Source: Bradyrhizobium liaoningense
GTDB lineage: Bacteria; Pseudomonadota; Alphaproteobacteria; Rhizobiales; Xanthobacteraceae
Reading direction: 5' to 3'
Assembly (NCBI RefSeq): GCF_018130955.1
Contig: NZ_JAFCJM010000034.1
Coordinates: 22,860-86,859, forward strand
DNA length: 64,000 bases
The notes beneath the pieces were generated by a model, which was given only the letters and a program-made list of their open reading frames with translations, did not search any database and was not told the origin of the DNA. The translations under genes and the position numbers were made by a program. Of the stretch, positions 15,414 to 28,444 are shown piece after piece. Each line of letters starts with the position of its first letter. The first letter of the stretch is position 1.

Positions 15414-17024
15414 ATGGCAGTCAGCGCCAATCGACTTGAACTGCTGCAGATCGCCGACGCCGTCGCACGCGAGAAATCGATCGACCGCGGCATCGTCATC
15501 GCCGCGATGGAGGACGCGATCGCCAAGGCGGCGCGGGCCCGTTACGGCAGCGAGACTGACGTTCATGCCGAGATCGACCCGAAGAAGGGCGAGCTGCGGC
15601 TGTCGCGCCACATGCTCGTCGTCGAGAAGGTCGAAAATCATTCCAACCAGATTTCGCTGGTCGATGCGCAGCGCGCCAATCCCGGCGCCCAGGTCGGCGA
15701 CACCATCGCCGACACGCTGCCGCCGCTGGAATATGGCCGCATCGCCGCGCAGTCGGCCAAGCAGGTGATCGTGCAGAAGGTGCGCGAGGCCGAGCGTGAC
15801 AGGCAGTACCAGGAATTCAAGGATCGCATCGGCGATATCGTCAACGGCGTCGTCAAGCGCGTCGAATATGGCAGCGTGATCGTCGATCTCGGCCGCGGCG
15901 AAGCCATCATCCGCCGCGACGAGATGCTGCCGCGCGAGGTGTTCCGCAACGGCGACCGCGTCCGCGCCTACATCTTCGACGTCCGCCGCGAGACCCGCGG
16001 TCCGCAGATCTTCCTGTCGCGCACCCATCCGCAATTCATGGCTAAGCTGTTCGCGCAGGAAGTGCCGGAGATCTATGACGGCATCGTCGAGATCAAGGCC
16101 GTCGCCCGCGATCCCGGCTCGCGCGCGAAAATCGGCGTGATTTCCCGCGATTCCTCGGTGGATCCGGTCGGCGCCTGCGTCGGTATGCGCGGCTCGCGCG
16201 TGCAGGCCGTGGTGAACGAATTGCAGGGCGAGAAGATCGACATCATTCCCTGGTCGCCCGATATCGCGACCTTCGTGGTCAACGCGCTGGCGCCCGCCGA
16301 AGTCTCCAAGGTCGTCATCGACGAGGACCGCGAGCGTATCGAGGTCGTGGTGCCCGATACCAACAACCAGCTCTCGCTGGCGATCGGCCGCCGCGGCCAG
16401 AACGTCCGCCTCGCCTCGCAGCTCACCGGCTGGGACATCGACATCCTGACCGAGCAGGAGGAATCGGAGCGCCGCCAGGCCGGCTTCGAGAACGCCACCC
16501 GCGTGTTCATGGAATCGCTCAATGTCGACGAAGTGGTCGGCCAGTTGCTGGCGTCCGAAGGCTTCACCATGGTCGAGGAGCTCGCGATGGTGGATGCGAA
16601 GGAGCTCGCCGGCATCGAGGGGTTTGACGAGGAGACGGCGCAGGAGCTGCAGAATCGCGCCCGCGAATATCTGGAGCAGCAGGAGGCCGAGCTCGAGGCC
16701 CGCCGCAAGGAGCTGGGCGTCGAGGACGCGCTCAAGGACGTGCCGGGCGTGACCTCGAAGATGCTGGTCAAGTTCGGCGAGAACGACATCAAGTCGGTCG
16801 ACGACCTCGCCGGCTGCGCCACCGACGACCTGGTCGGCTGGACCGAGCGCAAGGAAGGCGGCGAGGCCACCAAATTCGCGGGTGCGCTCGACGGTATCGA
16901 CATCACCCGTGACGATGCCGAAGCGATGATCATGCAGGCCCGCGTCAAGGCCGGCTGGATCACCGAGGCCGACCTCGCCAAGCCCGGCGAAGAGGCAGAG
17001 GCTGACGAACAGCAGCCGGCTTAA
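15414..17024 (+). CDS. nusA: Transcription termination/antitermination factor NusA
   Basis: 536 residues, ATG at 15414 with AAGGAG seven bases upstream. An N-terminal RNA-polymerase-binding domain (about 1-125) is followed by an S1 domain (about 135-200), two KH domains (about 230-345, with IGRRGQNVRLASQLTGWDID) and two C-terminal acidic helix-hairpin-helix repeats (about 360-500). It binds the RNA polymerase flap and nascent RNA and takes part in rRNA antitermination and in pausing. It is also a natural candidate to act on the leader terminator of its own operon. Confidence 0.97.
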   Translation: MAVSANRLELLQIADAVAREKSIDRGIVIAAMEDAIAKAARARYGSETDVHAEIDPKKGELRLSRHMLVVEKVENHSNQISLVDAQRANPGAQVGDTIADTLPPLEYGRIAAQSAKQVIVQKVREAERDRQYQEFKDRIGDIVNGVVKRVEYGSVIVDLGRGEAIIRRDEMLPREVFRNGDRVRAYIFDVRRETRGPQIFLSRTHPQFMAKLFAQEVPEIYDGIVEIKAVARDPGSRAKIGVISRDSSVDPVGACVGMRGSRVQAVVNELQGEKIDIIPWSPDIATFVVNALAPAEVSKVVIDEDRERIEVVVPDTNNQLSLAIGRRGQNVRLASQLTGWDIDILTEQEESERRQAGFENATRVFMESLNVDEVVGQLLASEGFTMVEELAMVDAKELAGIEGFDEETAQELQNRAREYLEQQEAELEARRKELGVEDALKDVPGVTSKMLVKFGENDIKSVDDLAGCATDDLVGWTERKEGGEATKFAGALDGIDITRDDAEAMIMQARVKAGWITEADLAKPGEEAEADEQQPA

Positions 17025-17047
17025 GGGCTGCAGGAGATGTCGCCCGG

Positions 17048-17731
17048 ATGCTCGCCAGCGCTGACAGCGAACTCGACCATGGACCGCGGACCGGAAAGTC
17101 CGCGACCATGCGCATGTGCGCCGTCAGCCGCGAGGTGCGCCCGGTCGACGAGCTGATCCGCTTCGTCGTTTCGCCGGCAGGCGACATTGTTCCCGACCTG
17201 AAACGCAAGCTGCCCGGCCGGGGAATGTGGATATCCGCCTCGCGGAAAGTGGTTGCGGAAGCCGTGCGCCGTCACCACTTCAGCAAGGCCTTCAAGCGCG
17301 ACCTTCGCACCCCGCCCACGCTCCCCTCTGATATCGAAGCGCTCCTGGTCCGGAGCGTGACTGAGGCGCTCGCCATTGCCGCCAAGGCCGGCCAGGTCGT
17401 GGCCGGTTTTGGCAAGGTCGAAGGCGCCCTGAAGGACGGAACGGCCGAGGTCCTGATCCACGCCAGTGACGGGGCCGAAGACGGAATCCGTAAATTGGAC
17501 GCAACTGCGCGGCAAAATGACGGGAATCGCGGCCGCAAGGCGCAAATTCCCGTCGTTACCGCATTGAAATCGGCAGAATTGGATTTGGCACTCACCCGGT
17601 CAAATGTGATACATGCTGCGCTGCTCGCGGGCCCGGCGAGCAGGACATTCCTGTCACGTAGCCAGATGCTGGTCCGATACCGGCTGGCGGACGATGACAA
17701 GACTGCCGAAACACACGGCCAGGATTTCTGA
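17048..17731 (+). CDS. YlxR-type RNA-binding protein with L7Ae-like C-terminal domain
   Basis: 227 residues. The N-terminal YlxR/DUF448 domain (about 20-100) has RMCAVSREVRPVDELIRFV and LPGRGMWIS. The C-terminal half (about 100-200, VTEALAIAAKAGQVVAGFGKVE) looks like an L7Ae/L30e-type RNA-binding fold. This two-domain form sits between nusA and infB in most alphaproteobacteria and probably binds RNA during ribosome assembly. The exact role is unknown. It is longer than the 90-residue YlxR of Firmicutes because of the second domain. Confidence 0.85.
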   Translation: MLASADSELDHGPRTGKSATMRMCAVSREVRPVDELIRFVVSPAGDIVPDLKRKLPGRGMWISASRKVVAEAVRRHHFSKAFKRDLRTPPTLPSDIEALLVRSVTEALAIAAKAGQVVAGFGKVEGALKDGTAEVLIHASDGAEDGIRKLDATARQNDGNRGRKAQIPVVTALKSAELDLALTRSNVIHAALLAGPASRTFLSRSQMLVRYRLADDDKTAETHGQDF

Positions 17732-17814
17732 AGACCAGCTCTTCTTGAGAGCGACGACCGACATGACGGTGCGGCAACGCACCCCACTAACGAGATCAGG
17801 ATTAGGACTGCTGA

Positions 17815-20478
17815 ATGGTTGATACCAAGACCCCTGGCGACAAGAAGCTGAGCGTCCCGAGCAAGACGCTGACGCTCAAGCCGCGCGTCGAAACGGGCAC
17901 CGTGCGCCAGAGCTTCAGCCATGGCCGCAGCAAGCAGGTCGTGGTCGAGAAGCGCGGCAAGCGCCGGATCGAGGGCGGCGGACCCGAGCCGCAGGCGCCG
18001 GAAGTCGCCAAGGCTCCCGCCAGGCCGGCGCCGCCGCCGGCTGCTGCTCCGCGTCCCGCGGCGCCGCCCCGCAATACCAATACCGGCGTCGTGCTGCGCA
18101 CGCTGACCGAGGATGAACGCTCGGCACGCGCCAGCGCGCTGGCCGATGAACGGGTGCGCGAGGTCGAAGAGCGCCGGCAGGCCGAAGAGGAAGCTCAGCG
18201 CCGCGCCGTCCGCGAAGCCGCCGAGCGCGCCGAGCGCGAGGCGGCCGAGGCCCGCCGCAAGGCCGAGGATGAGCGTCATCGCCACGAGGACGAGGCCAAG
18301 CGCAAGGCCGAGATCGAGGCCAAGAGGCGCTTCGGCGACGGCGAGCAGCCGCAACAGGCCGCCCGCGCGCCCGCGGCGCGTGCGCCCGGCGCCGGTCCGG
18401 CAACGACGACTTCACGGCCGGCAACCACGACGGCCCGGCCCGCAGCGGCAACCACCACGCGTGCGCCAGCGGTTGCTGCCGAGCCCGAGGACGACGAGGG
18501 TCCGCGCCAGATCCGCCGCGGTCCGGGCGGGGCCATGCGTCCCGTCGCCGCCCCGAAGACCACGCACAAGCCCGGCCCGCAGAAGCAGCGCGGCCGCCTC
18601 ACCGTGGTGACGGCGCTCAACGCCGACGACGTCCGCGAGCGCTCGATTGCCTCGTTCCGCCGCCGCACCCAGCGCCTGAAGGGCCACGCCTCCAACGAGC
18701 CGAAGGAAAAACTCATCCGCGAAGTGACGATCCCGGAAGCGATCACCATCCAGGAACTCGCCAACCGCATGTCCGAGCGCGCGGTCGACGTCATCCGCAT
18801 GCTGATGAAGCAGGGCGCGATGCACAAGATCACCGACGTGATCGACGCCGACACCGCGCAGCTCATCGCCGAAGAGCTCGGCCACACTGTCAAGCGCGTC
18901 GCCGCGTCGGACGTCGAAGAGGGTCTGTTCGACCAGGTCGACGATTCCACCGACACCGAGCCGCGTTCGCCTGTCGTGACCGTGATGGGCCACGTCGACC
19001 ACGGCAAGACCTCGCTGCTCGACGCGCTCCGTCACGCCAACGTCGTCTCGGGCGAAGCCGGTGGCATCACCCAGCATATCGGCGCCTATCAGGTGCTGTC
19101 GCCGGAAAGCGGCAAGAAGATCACCTTCATCGATACGCCCGGCCACGCCGCGTTCACCGCGATGCGCGCCCGCGGCGCCAAGGTCACCGACATCGTCGTG
19201 CTGGTGGTCGCGGCCGACGACGGCGTGATGCCGCAGACGGTCGAAGCCATCAACCACGCCAAGGCGGCACGGGTGCCGATCATCGTTGCCATCAACAAGA
19301 TCGACAAGCCCGACGCCAAGCCGGAGCGCGTGCGCACCGAGCTGCTGCAGCACGAGGTTCAGGTCGAATCCTTTGGCGGTGAAGTCGTCGACGTCGAAGT
19401 CTCCGCCAAGAACAAGACCAATCTCGACAAGTTGCTCGAGATGATCGCGCTGCAGGCCGAAATCCTCGACCTGAAGACCAATTCGGAGCGTCCGGCCGAA
19501 GGTACCGTCATCGAAGCCAAGCTCGATCGCGGCCGTGGCCCGGTCGCGACCGTGCTGGTCCAGCGCGGCACGCTGCGGGTCGGCGACATCATCGTCGCCG
19601 GCGCCGAAATGGGCCGCGTCCGCGCGCTGATCTCGGATCAGGGCGAGACGGTGCAGGAGGCTGGTCCCTCGGTGCCTGTCGAGGTGCTCGGCTTCAACGG
19701 TCCGCCGGAAGCCGGCGATCGTCTCGCGGTCGTCGAGAACGAAGCCCGCGCCCGTCAGGTCACGAGCTACCGCGCGCACCAGAAGCGCGAGAACGCGGCA
19801 GCCTCGATCTCCGGCATGCGCGGCTCGCTCGAGCAGATGATGTCGCAGTTGAAGACGGCGGGCCGCAAGGAGTTCCCGCTGATCGTCAAGGCCGACGTGC
19901 AGGGCTCGCTGGAAGCGATCCTCGGCTCGCTGGAGAAGCTCGGCACCGACGAGGTCGCAGCCCGCATTCTGCATGCAGGCGTCGGCGGCATCTCGGAATC
20001 CGACGTGACGCTCGCGGAAGGCTTTAACGCCGCGATCATCGGCTTCAGCGTTCGCGCGAACAAGGAAGCCGCCGCGGCCGCCAAGCGCAACGGCATCGAG
20101 ATCCGCTACTACAACATCATCTACGACCTCGTGGACGACGTGAAGAAGGCGATGAGCGGCCTGCTCGCGCCGACCTTGCGCGAAACCATGCTGGGCAATG
20201 CCGAGATTTTGGAGATCTTCAACATCTCCAAGGTCGGCAAGGTCGCCGGTTGCCGCGTCACCGACGGAACCGTGGAACGCGGCGCCAATGTGCGCCTGAT
20301 CCGCGACAACGTCGTCGTGCACGAAGGCAAGCTGTCGACGCTGAAGCGCTTCAAGGACGAAGTGAAGGAAGTGCAGTCCGGCCAGGAATGCGGCATGGCC
20401 TTCGAGAACTATCACGACATGCGTGCCGGTGACGTCATCGAGTGTTATCGCGTGGAGACGATCCAGCGCTCCCTGTAA
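17815..20478 (+). CDS. infB: Translation initiation factor IF-2
   Basis: 887 residues. Residues 1 to about 250 are low-complexity: a coiled-coil-like Arg/Glu/Ala stretch (about 100-170) and a Pro/Ala/Thr stretch (about 180-225). Then come the IF2_N domain (about 300-350) and the GTPase domain with G1 GHVDHGKT (about 392-399), G3 DTPGHAAF (about 440-447) and G4 NKID (about 492-495). Domains II to IV follow to the C-terminus. It brings initiator fMet-tRNA to the 30S subunit. The spacing to ylxR is 83 bases. Confidence 0.98.
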   Translation: MVDTKTPGDKKLSVPSKTLTLKPRVETGTVRQSFSHGRSKQVVVEKRGKRRIEGGGPEPQAPEVAKAPARPAPPPAAAPRPAAPPRNTNTGVVLRTLTEDERSARASALADERVREVEERRQAEEEAQRRAVREAAERAEREAAEARRKAEDERHRHEDEAKRKAEIEAKRRFGDGEQPQQAARAPAARAPGAGPATTTSRPATTTARPAAATTTRAPAVAAEPEDDEGPRQIRRGPGGAMRPVAAPKTTHKPGPQKQRGRLTVVTALNADDVRERSIASFRRRTQRLKGHASNEPKEKLIREVTIPEAITIQELANRMSERAVDVIRMLMKQGAMHKITDVIDADTAQLIAEELGHTVKRVAASDVEEGLFDQVDDSTDTEPRSPVVTVMGHVDHGKTSLLDALRHANVVSGEAGGITQHIGAYQVLSPESGKKITFIDTPGHAAFTAMRARGAKVTDIVVLVVAADDGVMPQTVEAINHAKAARVPIIVAINKIDKPDAKPERVRTELLQHEVQVESFGGEVVDVEVSAKNKTNLDKLLEMIALQAEILDLKTNSERPAEGTVIEAKLDRGRGPVATVLVQRGTLRVGDIIVAGAEMGRVRALISDQGETVQEAGPSVPVEVLGFNGPPEAGDRLAVVENEARARQVTSYRAHQKRENAAASISGMRGSLEQMMSQLKTAGRKEFPLIVKADVQGSLEAILGSLEKLGTDEVAARILHAGVGGISESDVTLAEGFNAAIIGFSVRANKEAAAAAKRNGIEIRYYNIIYDLVDDVKKAMSGLLAPTLRETMLGNAEILEIFNISKVGKVAGCRVTDGTVERGANVRLIRDNVVVHEGKLSTLKRFKDEVKEVQSGQECGMAFENYHDMRAGDVIECYRVETIQRSL

Positions 20479-20635
20479 GTCCAAGCCTTACCGAAGCGCA
20501 CGGATCTTTTTGAACTGAAATTGCGAGATCGCGATGGCCGGAATTATTCCGGCCATCGACGTCTCATTCGTTTCAACAGGACAAATGACAATGCTCGTGT
20601 CCCAACGCGGGCACGACGAGGTGATTTCCAGGACA

Positions 20636-21079
20636 ATGCCCCGCCACCATCAGAAAAAGGGTTCCGCGCCCGGCGGCTCGCAACGTCAGTTGCGCGTCGG
20701 CGAGCAGGTTCGCCACGCGATAGCCGATATTCTGGCGCAAGGCAGTGTGCATGATGCGGACCTTGAAGGTCACATCATCACCGTGCCGGAGGTACGGATG
20801 TCGCCGGACCTGAAGCTCGCCACCATCTACGTGATGCCACTCGGCGGCCGCGACACCGAGCGTGTGATTGCCGCGCTCGAGCGCAACAAGAAGTTCCTGC
20901 GCGGCGAAGTCGCGCGGCGCGTTAACCTGAAATTTGCACCTGACATTCGCTTCCGCGTCGACGAGCGATTCGACGAAGCGGAACGGATCGAGAAATTATT
21001 GCGAACGCCTGCGGTGCAGAGAGACCTGGATAGAGACCTGGATAGAGATCTGGATTCAGATCGGGAAGAAGAACAATGA
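20636..21079 (+). CDS. rbfA: Ribosome-binding factor A
   Basis: 147 residues from the ATG at 20636 (MPRHHQKKGSAPGG). The family core begins QRQLRVGEQVRHAIADIL, and the KH-like fold continues to RVDERFDEAERIEKLLR. Upstream in-frame ATGs (20534, 20594) would add residues unlike the family. The C-terminal tail is odd: a short tandem repeat encodes RDLDRDLDRDLDSD before the end EEEQ. RbfA matures the 30S subunit by acting on the 16S 5' domain. truB starts within its stop codon (ATGA). Confidence 0.94.
   Translation: MPRHHQKKGSAPGGSQRQLRVGEQVRHAIADILAQGSVHDADLEGHIITVPEVRMSPDLKLATIYVMPLGGRDTERVIAALERNKKFLRGEVARRVNLKFAPDIRFRVDERFDEAERIEKLLRTPAVQRDLDRDLDRDLDSDREEEQ
21019..21060 (+). repeat. Tandem 12-base repeat at the 3' end of rbfA
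   Basis: The unit AGAGACCTGGAT is repeated three times with small changes (GAGACCTGGATA, GAGACCTGGATA, GAGATCTGGATT). It keeps frame and adds the acidic/basic RDLD units to the tail of RbfA. Such a tract is prone to copy-number change by slippage. Confidence 0.85.
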
Positions 21080-22194
21080 TCATGGACCCGGCCCACGGCA
21101 CGATCGGCGCCGAAGAACCCGATTCGCGCGATGTGCAGCAAAATAATTTTGGCGAGATGCGCAGCGACAATGCGCCTCAGCAGGACCGCCGCGTCAACAA
21201 CGATCCGCGCGCCAAGCAGCAGAAGAACAATCAGCAGCCGCGCCGCGACCGCCGCGACGTCCACGGCTGGGTCATCCTCGACAAGCCGATCGGCATGACC
21301 TCGACGCAGGCCGTCGCGGTCGCCAAGCGCCTGTTCCAGGCCAAGCGCGCGGGACACGCCGGCACGCTCGATCCGCTCGCCTCCGGCGGCCTGCCCATTG
21401 CACTTGGAGAAGCCACCAAGACGGTTCCCTTCGTGATGGACGGCCGCAAGCGCTACCGCTTCACGGTGTGCTGGGGCGAGGAACGCGATACCGACGACAT
21501 CGAGGGCCGCCCGGTCGCGACCTCCGACCAGCGCCCGACCAAAGAGGCGATCGAGGCGCTGCTGCCCCGCTTCACCGGGGTGATCGAGCAGGTGCCGCCG
21601 CGCTATTCGGCGATCAAGGTCCAGGGCGAGCGGGCCTATGATCTGGCGCGCGACGGCGAGGTCGTGGAACTGGCCCCGCGCCCGGTCGAGATTCACCATT
21701 TGTCCCTTGTAGATCAACCGGATAATGATCGAGCCGTATTCGAGGCCGAATGCGGCAAGGGAACCTATGTCCGGGCCATCGCCCGCGATATGGGCCGGAT
21801 TCTGGGCTGCTACGGCCATATCTGCGCGCTGCGCCGGACTTTGGTCGGCCCATTCGGCGAAAACGACATGATTCCGCTGGATCAGTTGGAGGCTTTGTGC
21901 CATAGAGCCGCGTCCGGCGAGGGCAGCCTCGCCGACGCGCTTTTGCCCGTTGAGACCGCGCTGGACGACATCCCGGCACTGGCCGTCACTCGGGCAGATG
22001 CGGCAAGGCTCCACAGGGGCCAAGCCGTTTTGTTGCGCGGACGGGATGCGCCCAATTGTAGCGGCACAGTCTATGTCACGGTGGCAGGCCGACTTCTCGC
22101 GCTTGCTGAAGTTGGCAATGGCGAAATCATCCCCAAGCGTGTGTTCAACCTGACCGGCCTGACTGCCAGCCCCGGTCGCAACGAGAGAAATTGA
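21076..22194 (+). CDS. truB: tRNA pseudouridine(55) synthase TruB
   Basis: 372 residues, ATG overlapping the rbfA stop by 4 bases; an ATG at 21082 is equivalent. About 55 residues of polar Asn/Gln/Arg-rich extension precede the catalytic domain (GWVILDKPIGMTSTQAV). The catalytic loop GHAGTLDPLASG (about 94-105) contains the nucleophilic Asp. A C-terminal RNA-binding region with the RALRRT-like segment CALRRTLVGPF is visible. It makes psi55 in the T-loop of tRNAs. Confidence 0.96.
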   Translation: MIMDPAHGTIGAEEPDSRDVQQNNFGEMRSDNAPQQDRRVNNDPRAKQQKNNQQPRRDRRDVHGWVILDKPIGMTSTQAVAVAKRLFQAKRAGHAGTLDPLASGGLPIALGEATKTVPFVMDGRKRYRFTVCWGEERDTDDIEGRPVATSDQRPTKEAIEALLPRFTGVIEQVPPRYSAIKVQGERAYDLARDGEVVELAPRPVEIHHLSLVDQPDNDRAVFEAECGKGTYVRAIARDMGRILGCYGHICALRRTLVGPFGENDMIPLDQLEALCHRAASGEGSLADALLPVETALDDIPALAVTRADAARLHRGQAVLLRGRDAPNCSGTVYVTVAGRLLALAEVGNGEIIPKRVFNLTGLTASPGRNERN

Positions 22195-22196
22195 CG

Positions 22197-22466
22197 ATGT
22201 CGATTGCCGCCGAACGCAAAGCGGAAGTCATCAAGACGAATGCCACCAAAGCCGGTGACACCGGTTCGCCCGAGGTCCAGGTCGCGATCCTTTCGGAACG
22301 CATCAACAACCTCACGAACCATTTCAAGACCCACGTGAAGGATAACCATTCGCGTCGCGGCCTCCTGAAGCTGGTGTCGACGCGCCGCTCGCTCCTCGAC
22401 TACCTGAAGAAGAAGGACGAGGCGCGGTACAAGGCTCTGCTCGAGAAGCACAACATTCGTCGCTAA
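22197..22466 (+). CDS. rpsO: 30S ribosomal protein S15
   Basis: 89 residues from the ATG at 22197 (MSIAAERKAEVIK), two bases after the truB stop; the in-frame TTG at 22191 is not needed. The four-helix S15 fold is clear: TGSPEVQVAILSERI, NLTNHFKTH, HSRRGLLKLVSTRRSLL and the end KHNIRR. It binds the central domain of 16S rRNA. In many bacteria S15 represses its own translation; no pseudoknot was sought in detail here. A strong terminator follows. Confidence 0.98.
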   Translation: MSIAAERKAEVIKTNATKAGDTGSPEVQVAILSERINNLTNHFKTHVKDNHSRRGLLKLVSTRRSLLDYLKKKDEARYKALLEKHNIRR

Positions 22467-22474
22467 GTTGCTTG

Positions 22475-22498
22475 CGCGCGCCGGTGGCGCGCGTTTTT
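22475..22498 (+). terminator. Intrinsic terminator after rpsO
   Basis: CGCGCGCC (22475-22482), loop GGT, GGCGCGCG (22486-22493), then TTTTT. Eight perfect GC pairs. It separates the rimP-rpsO operon from pnp. Confidence 0.93.
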
Positions 22499-22848
22499 GC
22501 ACGTGGTTTCGAACGAAAGCACTTTTTTTGAAGGTTTTTGATCGAGGCTGTGCGCAATTCGTGTGCGGGCCACTAATGACCCGCACCCGGGGCATGAACC
22601 GGAAGGCCGCAGTATGGCCCTCGCAAACAAGGTTCATGCCGACTGACAGTCCAGCAGCAATCCGGCCGCTGGGCGCAACGGGCAAGGTGCCCGTATGACC
22701 CGAAAGGATGGACGCCATCCGAAATCCGAAAACCATGGCAGGATCGCCGGACGCTGATCATTCGCTCCGATCAGCGTCCCGCAATCTTGCGCATGGTTTT
22801 TGTTTTTCGAGCCGTCCTTCTTTCGAGAACCCATGAAAGAAGACATCT
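22499..22848 (+). promoter_or_regulatory. rpsO-pnp spacer: chain of five hairpins in the pnp leader
   Basis: No gene is seen in these 350 bases, but perfect inverted repeats follow one another on the plus strand: GTGCGGG/CCCGCAC (22563-22569 with 22580-22586), GGCATGAACC/GGTTCATGCC (22591-22600 with 22631-22640), ACGGGCA/TGCCCGT (22678-22684 with 22688-22694), GGATGG/CCATCC (22706-22711 with 22715-22720) and GGACGCTGATC/GATCAGCGTCC (22749-22759 with 22769-22779). The last, 11 bp long, lies 70 bases before pnp, where the RNase III-cleaved autoregulatory stem lies in E. coli pnp. A small RNA in the same space is possible. Confidence 0.7.
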
Positions 22849-25005
<2,157 letters not shown>

Positions 25006-25030
25006 GCCTCTCCGCAATACCGAAACACGA

Positions 25031-25056
25031 AGGGCGGCCTCTCGGCCGCCCTTTTT
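25031..25056 (+). terminator. Intrinsic terminator after pnp
   Basis: GGGCGGCC (25032-25039), four-base loop, GGCCGCCC (25044-25051), then five T. The A31/T52 pair extends the stem to nine. Confidence 0.93.
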
Positions 25057-25083
25057 GTTTGTGTCTGCTCCGGGGGAGCTCTG

Positions 25084-25207
25084 CTCCCTCTCCCGCTTGC
25101 GGGAGAGAGTTGGGGAGAGGGTTTCTCCTCTGGGCGAGAACCCCGATGAGGAGAGAGCCCTCACCCGGTGCTTCGCACCGACCTCTCCCGCAAGCGGGAG
25201 AGGTGAA
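25084..25207. repeat. Long palindromic intergenic repeat, family A copy 2
   Basis: Outer arms CCCTCTCCCGCTTGCGGGAG (25086 on) and CTCTCCCGCAAGCGGGAGAG (25183 on) enclose inner sections related to copies at 332-468 and 44311-44436. It fills the gap between the pnp terminator and the 3' end of katG, so it may also serve as a bidirectional transcript end. Confidence 0.87.
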
Positions 25208-25215
25208 GAAAGACC

Positions 25216-27375
<2,160 letters not shown>

Positions 27376-27490
27376 GAATACCTCCTCTGGTGGCGTGAGT
27401 ACTCCGCCCTGCACCAGGTAGAACCACTCTAAGCATCGCCTGTCTATCAGGTAAAGTTGACTTTAGTGATCGCTGCGATAGGATTTTCTG
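27376..27490. promoter_or_regulatory. Divergent katG/oxyR control region
   Basis: 115 bases. It holds a dyad TAGAACCACTCTA (27419-27431; TAGA-N5-TCTA) identical to one upstream of irr at 36630-36642. It also holds CTATC (27444-27448) and GATAG (27477-27481), inverted, and ATCG-CTG-CGAT near 27469-27479, possible parts of an OxyR site. No classical four-ATAG OxyR box with regular spacing is seen. TTGACT (27457-27462) and TAGGAT (27479-27484) could form an oxyR promoter. Confidence 0.55.
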
Positions 27491-28429
27491 ATGATAAACC
27501 TGACGCTGCGCCAGCTCCGCTATTTCGATGCGCTGGCGCGTCACGGCCATTTCGGCCGCGCGGCGGAGGCCTGCTCGATCTCGCAGCCGGCGATGTCGAT
27601 GCAGATCAAGGAAATGGAAGAAACCCTCGGCGGGTTGCTGCTGGAGCGCAGCGCGCGACAGGTGACGCTGACCCGGTTCGGCGAGGAACTCGCCCAGCGC
27701 GTCCGAGACATTTTGCGCTCGGTCGACGAGCTCGGCGATTTCGCGCGTGCCTCGCGCGACCGGTTCACGGGGCGCCTGCGCATCGGCATGATCCCGACGA
27801 TCGCACCCTATCTGCTGCCCAAGATCACCAAGAATCTCACGCGCCTGCATCCCGAGCTCGACATTCGCGTGCGCGAGACGATGACGCCAAAACTGATCCA
27901 GGAGCTTGCCGAAGGCCGGCTCGACACCGCGATCCTCGCGCTGCCGGTGTCCGAGGCATCGCTGACCGAGGTCGCCCTGTTCGAGGAGAATTTTCTGCTG
28001 GTGCGGCCGGGCACGGACGAGGGAACGCCGGTGCCATCCAGGGAAATGCTGCGCGAGATGCGGCTGCTGCTCCTGGAGGAAGGGCACTGCTTCCGCGACC
28101 AGGCGCTGTCGTTCTGCAACATGCAGACCTCGCCGCCACGGGAGATGCTCGACGCGAACTCGCTGTCGACCCTGGTCCAGATGGTCAGCGCCGGCATCGG
28201 CGTGACCCTGATTCCGGAAATGGCTGTGCCGGTGGAGACGCGCTCGGCCACGGTGTCGGTTGCGCGCTTCAGAGATCCTCAGCCTTCGCGAACCATCGGC
28301 ATGGTCTGGCGCAAGACCAGCCCGCTGGCTCGGCAACTCCTGCAGATCTCCGAGGTGGTGTGCCTGTCGGCTGGCAAGGTGCGCGCGCGACACGCGCCCC
28401 TTTCACCTGCGCGCAAGCAGCGCGCCTAG
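27491..28429 (+). CDS. oxyR: LysR-family peroxide regulator OxyR
   Basis: 312 residues. The N-terminal winged HTH (about 1-60) reads FGRAAEACSISQPAMSMQI. The regulatory domain contains the redox cysteine pair Cys200 and Cys209 in GHCFRDQALSFC, matching Cys199/Cys208 of E. coli OxyR. Peroxide oxidises this pair to a disulfide and activates transcription. It is encoded 115 bases from and divergent to katG, the expected target. TAGGA before the ATG may serve as ribosome site. Confidence 0.95.
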   Translation: MINLTLRQLRYFDALARHGHFGRAAEACSISQPAMSMQIKEMEETLGGLLLERSARQVTLTRFGEELAQRVRDILRSVDELGDFARASRDRFTGRLRIGMIPTIAPYLLPKITKNLTRLHPELDIRVRETMTPKLIQELAEGRLDTAILALPVSEASLTEVALFEENFLLVRPGTDEGTPVPSREMLREMRLLLLEEGHCFRDQALSFCNMQTSPPREMLDANSLSTLVQMVSAGIGVTLIPEMAVPVETRSATVSVARFRDPQPSRTIGMVWRKTSPLARQLLQISEVVCLSAGKVRARHAPLSPARKQRA

Positions 28430-28444
28430 GCTTCAGGAGCCATC

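Noticed and set aside
18412..20484. 690-codon minus-strand frame opposite infB
   Set aside because: Shadow of IF-2: same composition artefact, no ribosome site, no motif.
21019..21060. CRISPR-like or minisatellite array
   Set aside because: Only three 12-base units without spacers, inside a coding frame.
22773..22815. Intrinsic terminator directly before pnp (TGCG stems with two T5 runs)
   Set aside because: The stem is only about 4 bp with a tight loop; too weak to call.
27441..27482. Classical E. coli-type OxyR site (four ATAG/CTAT elements at 7-base spacing)
   Set aside because: Only scattered CTATC/GATAG elements at the wrong spacing are seen, so only a general control region is annotated.
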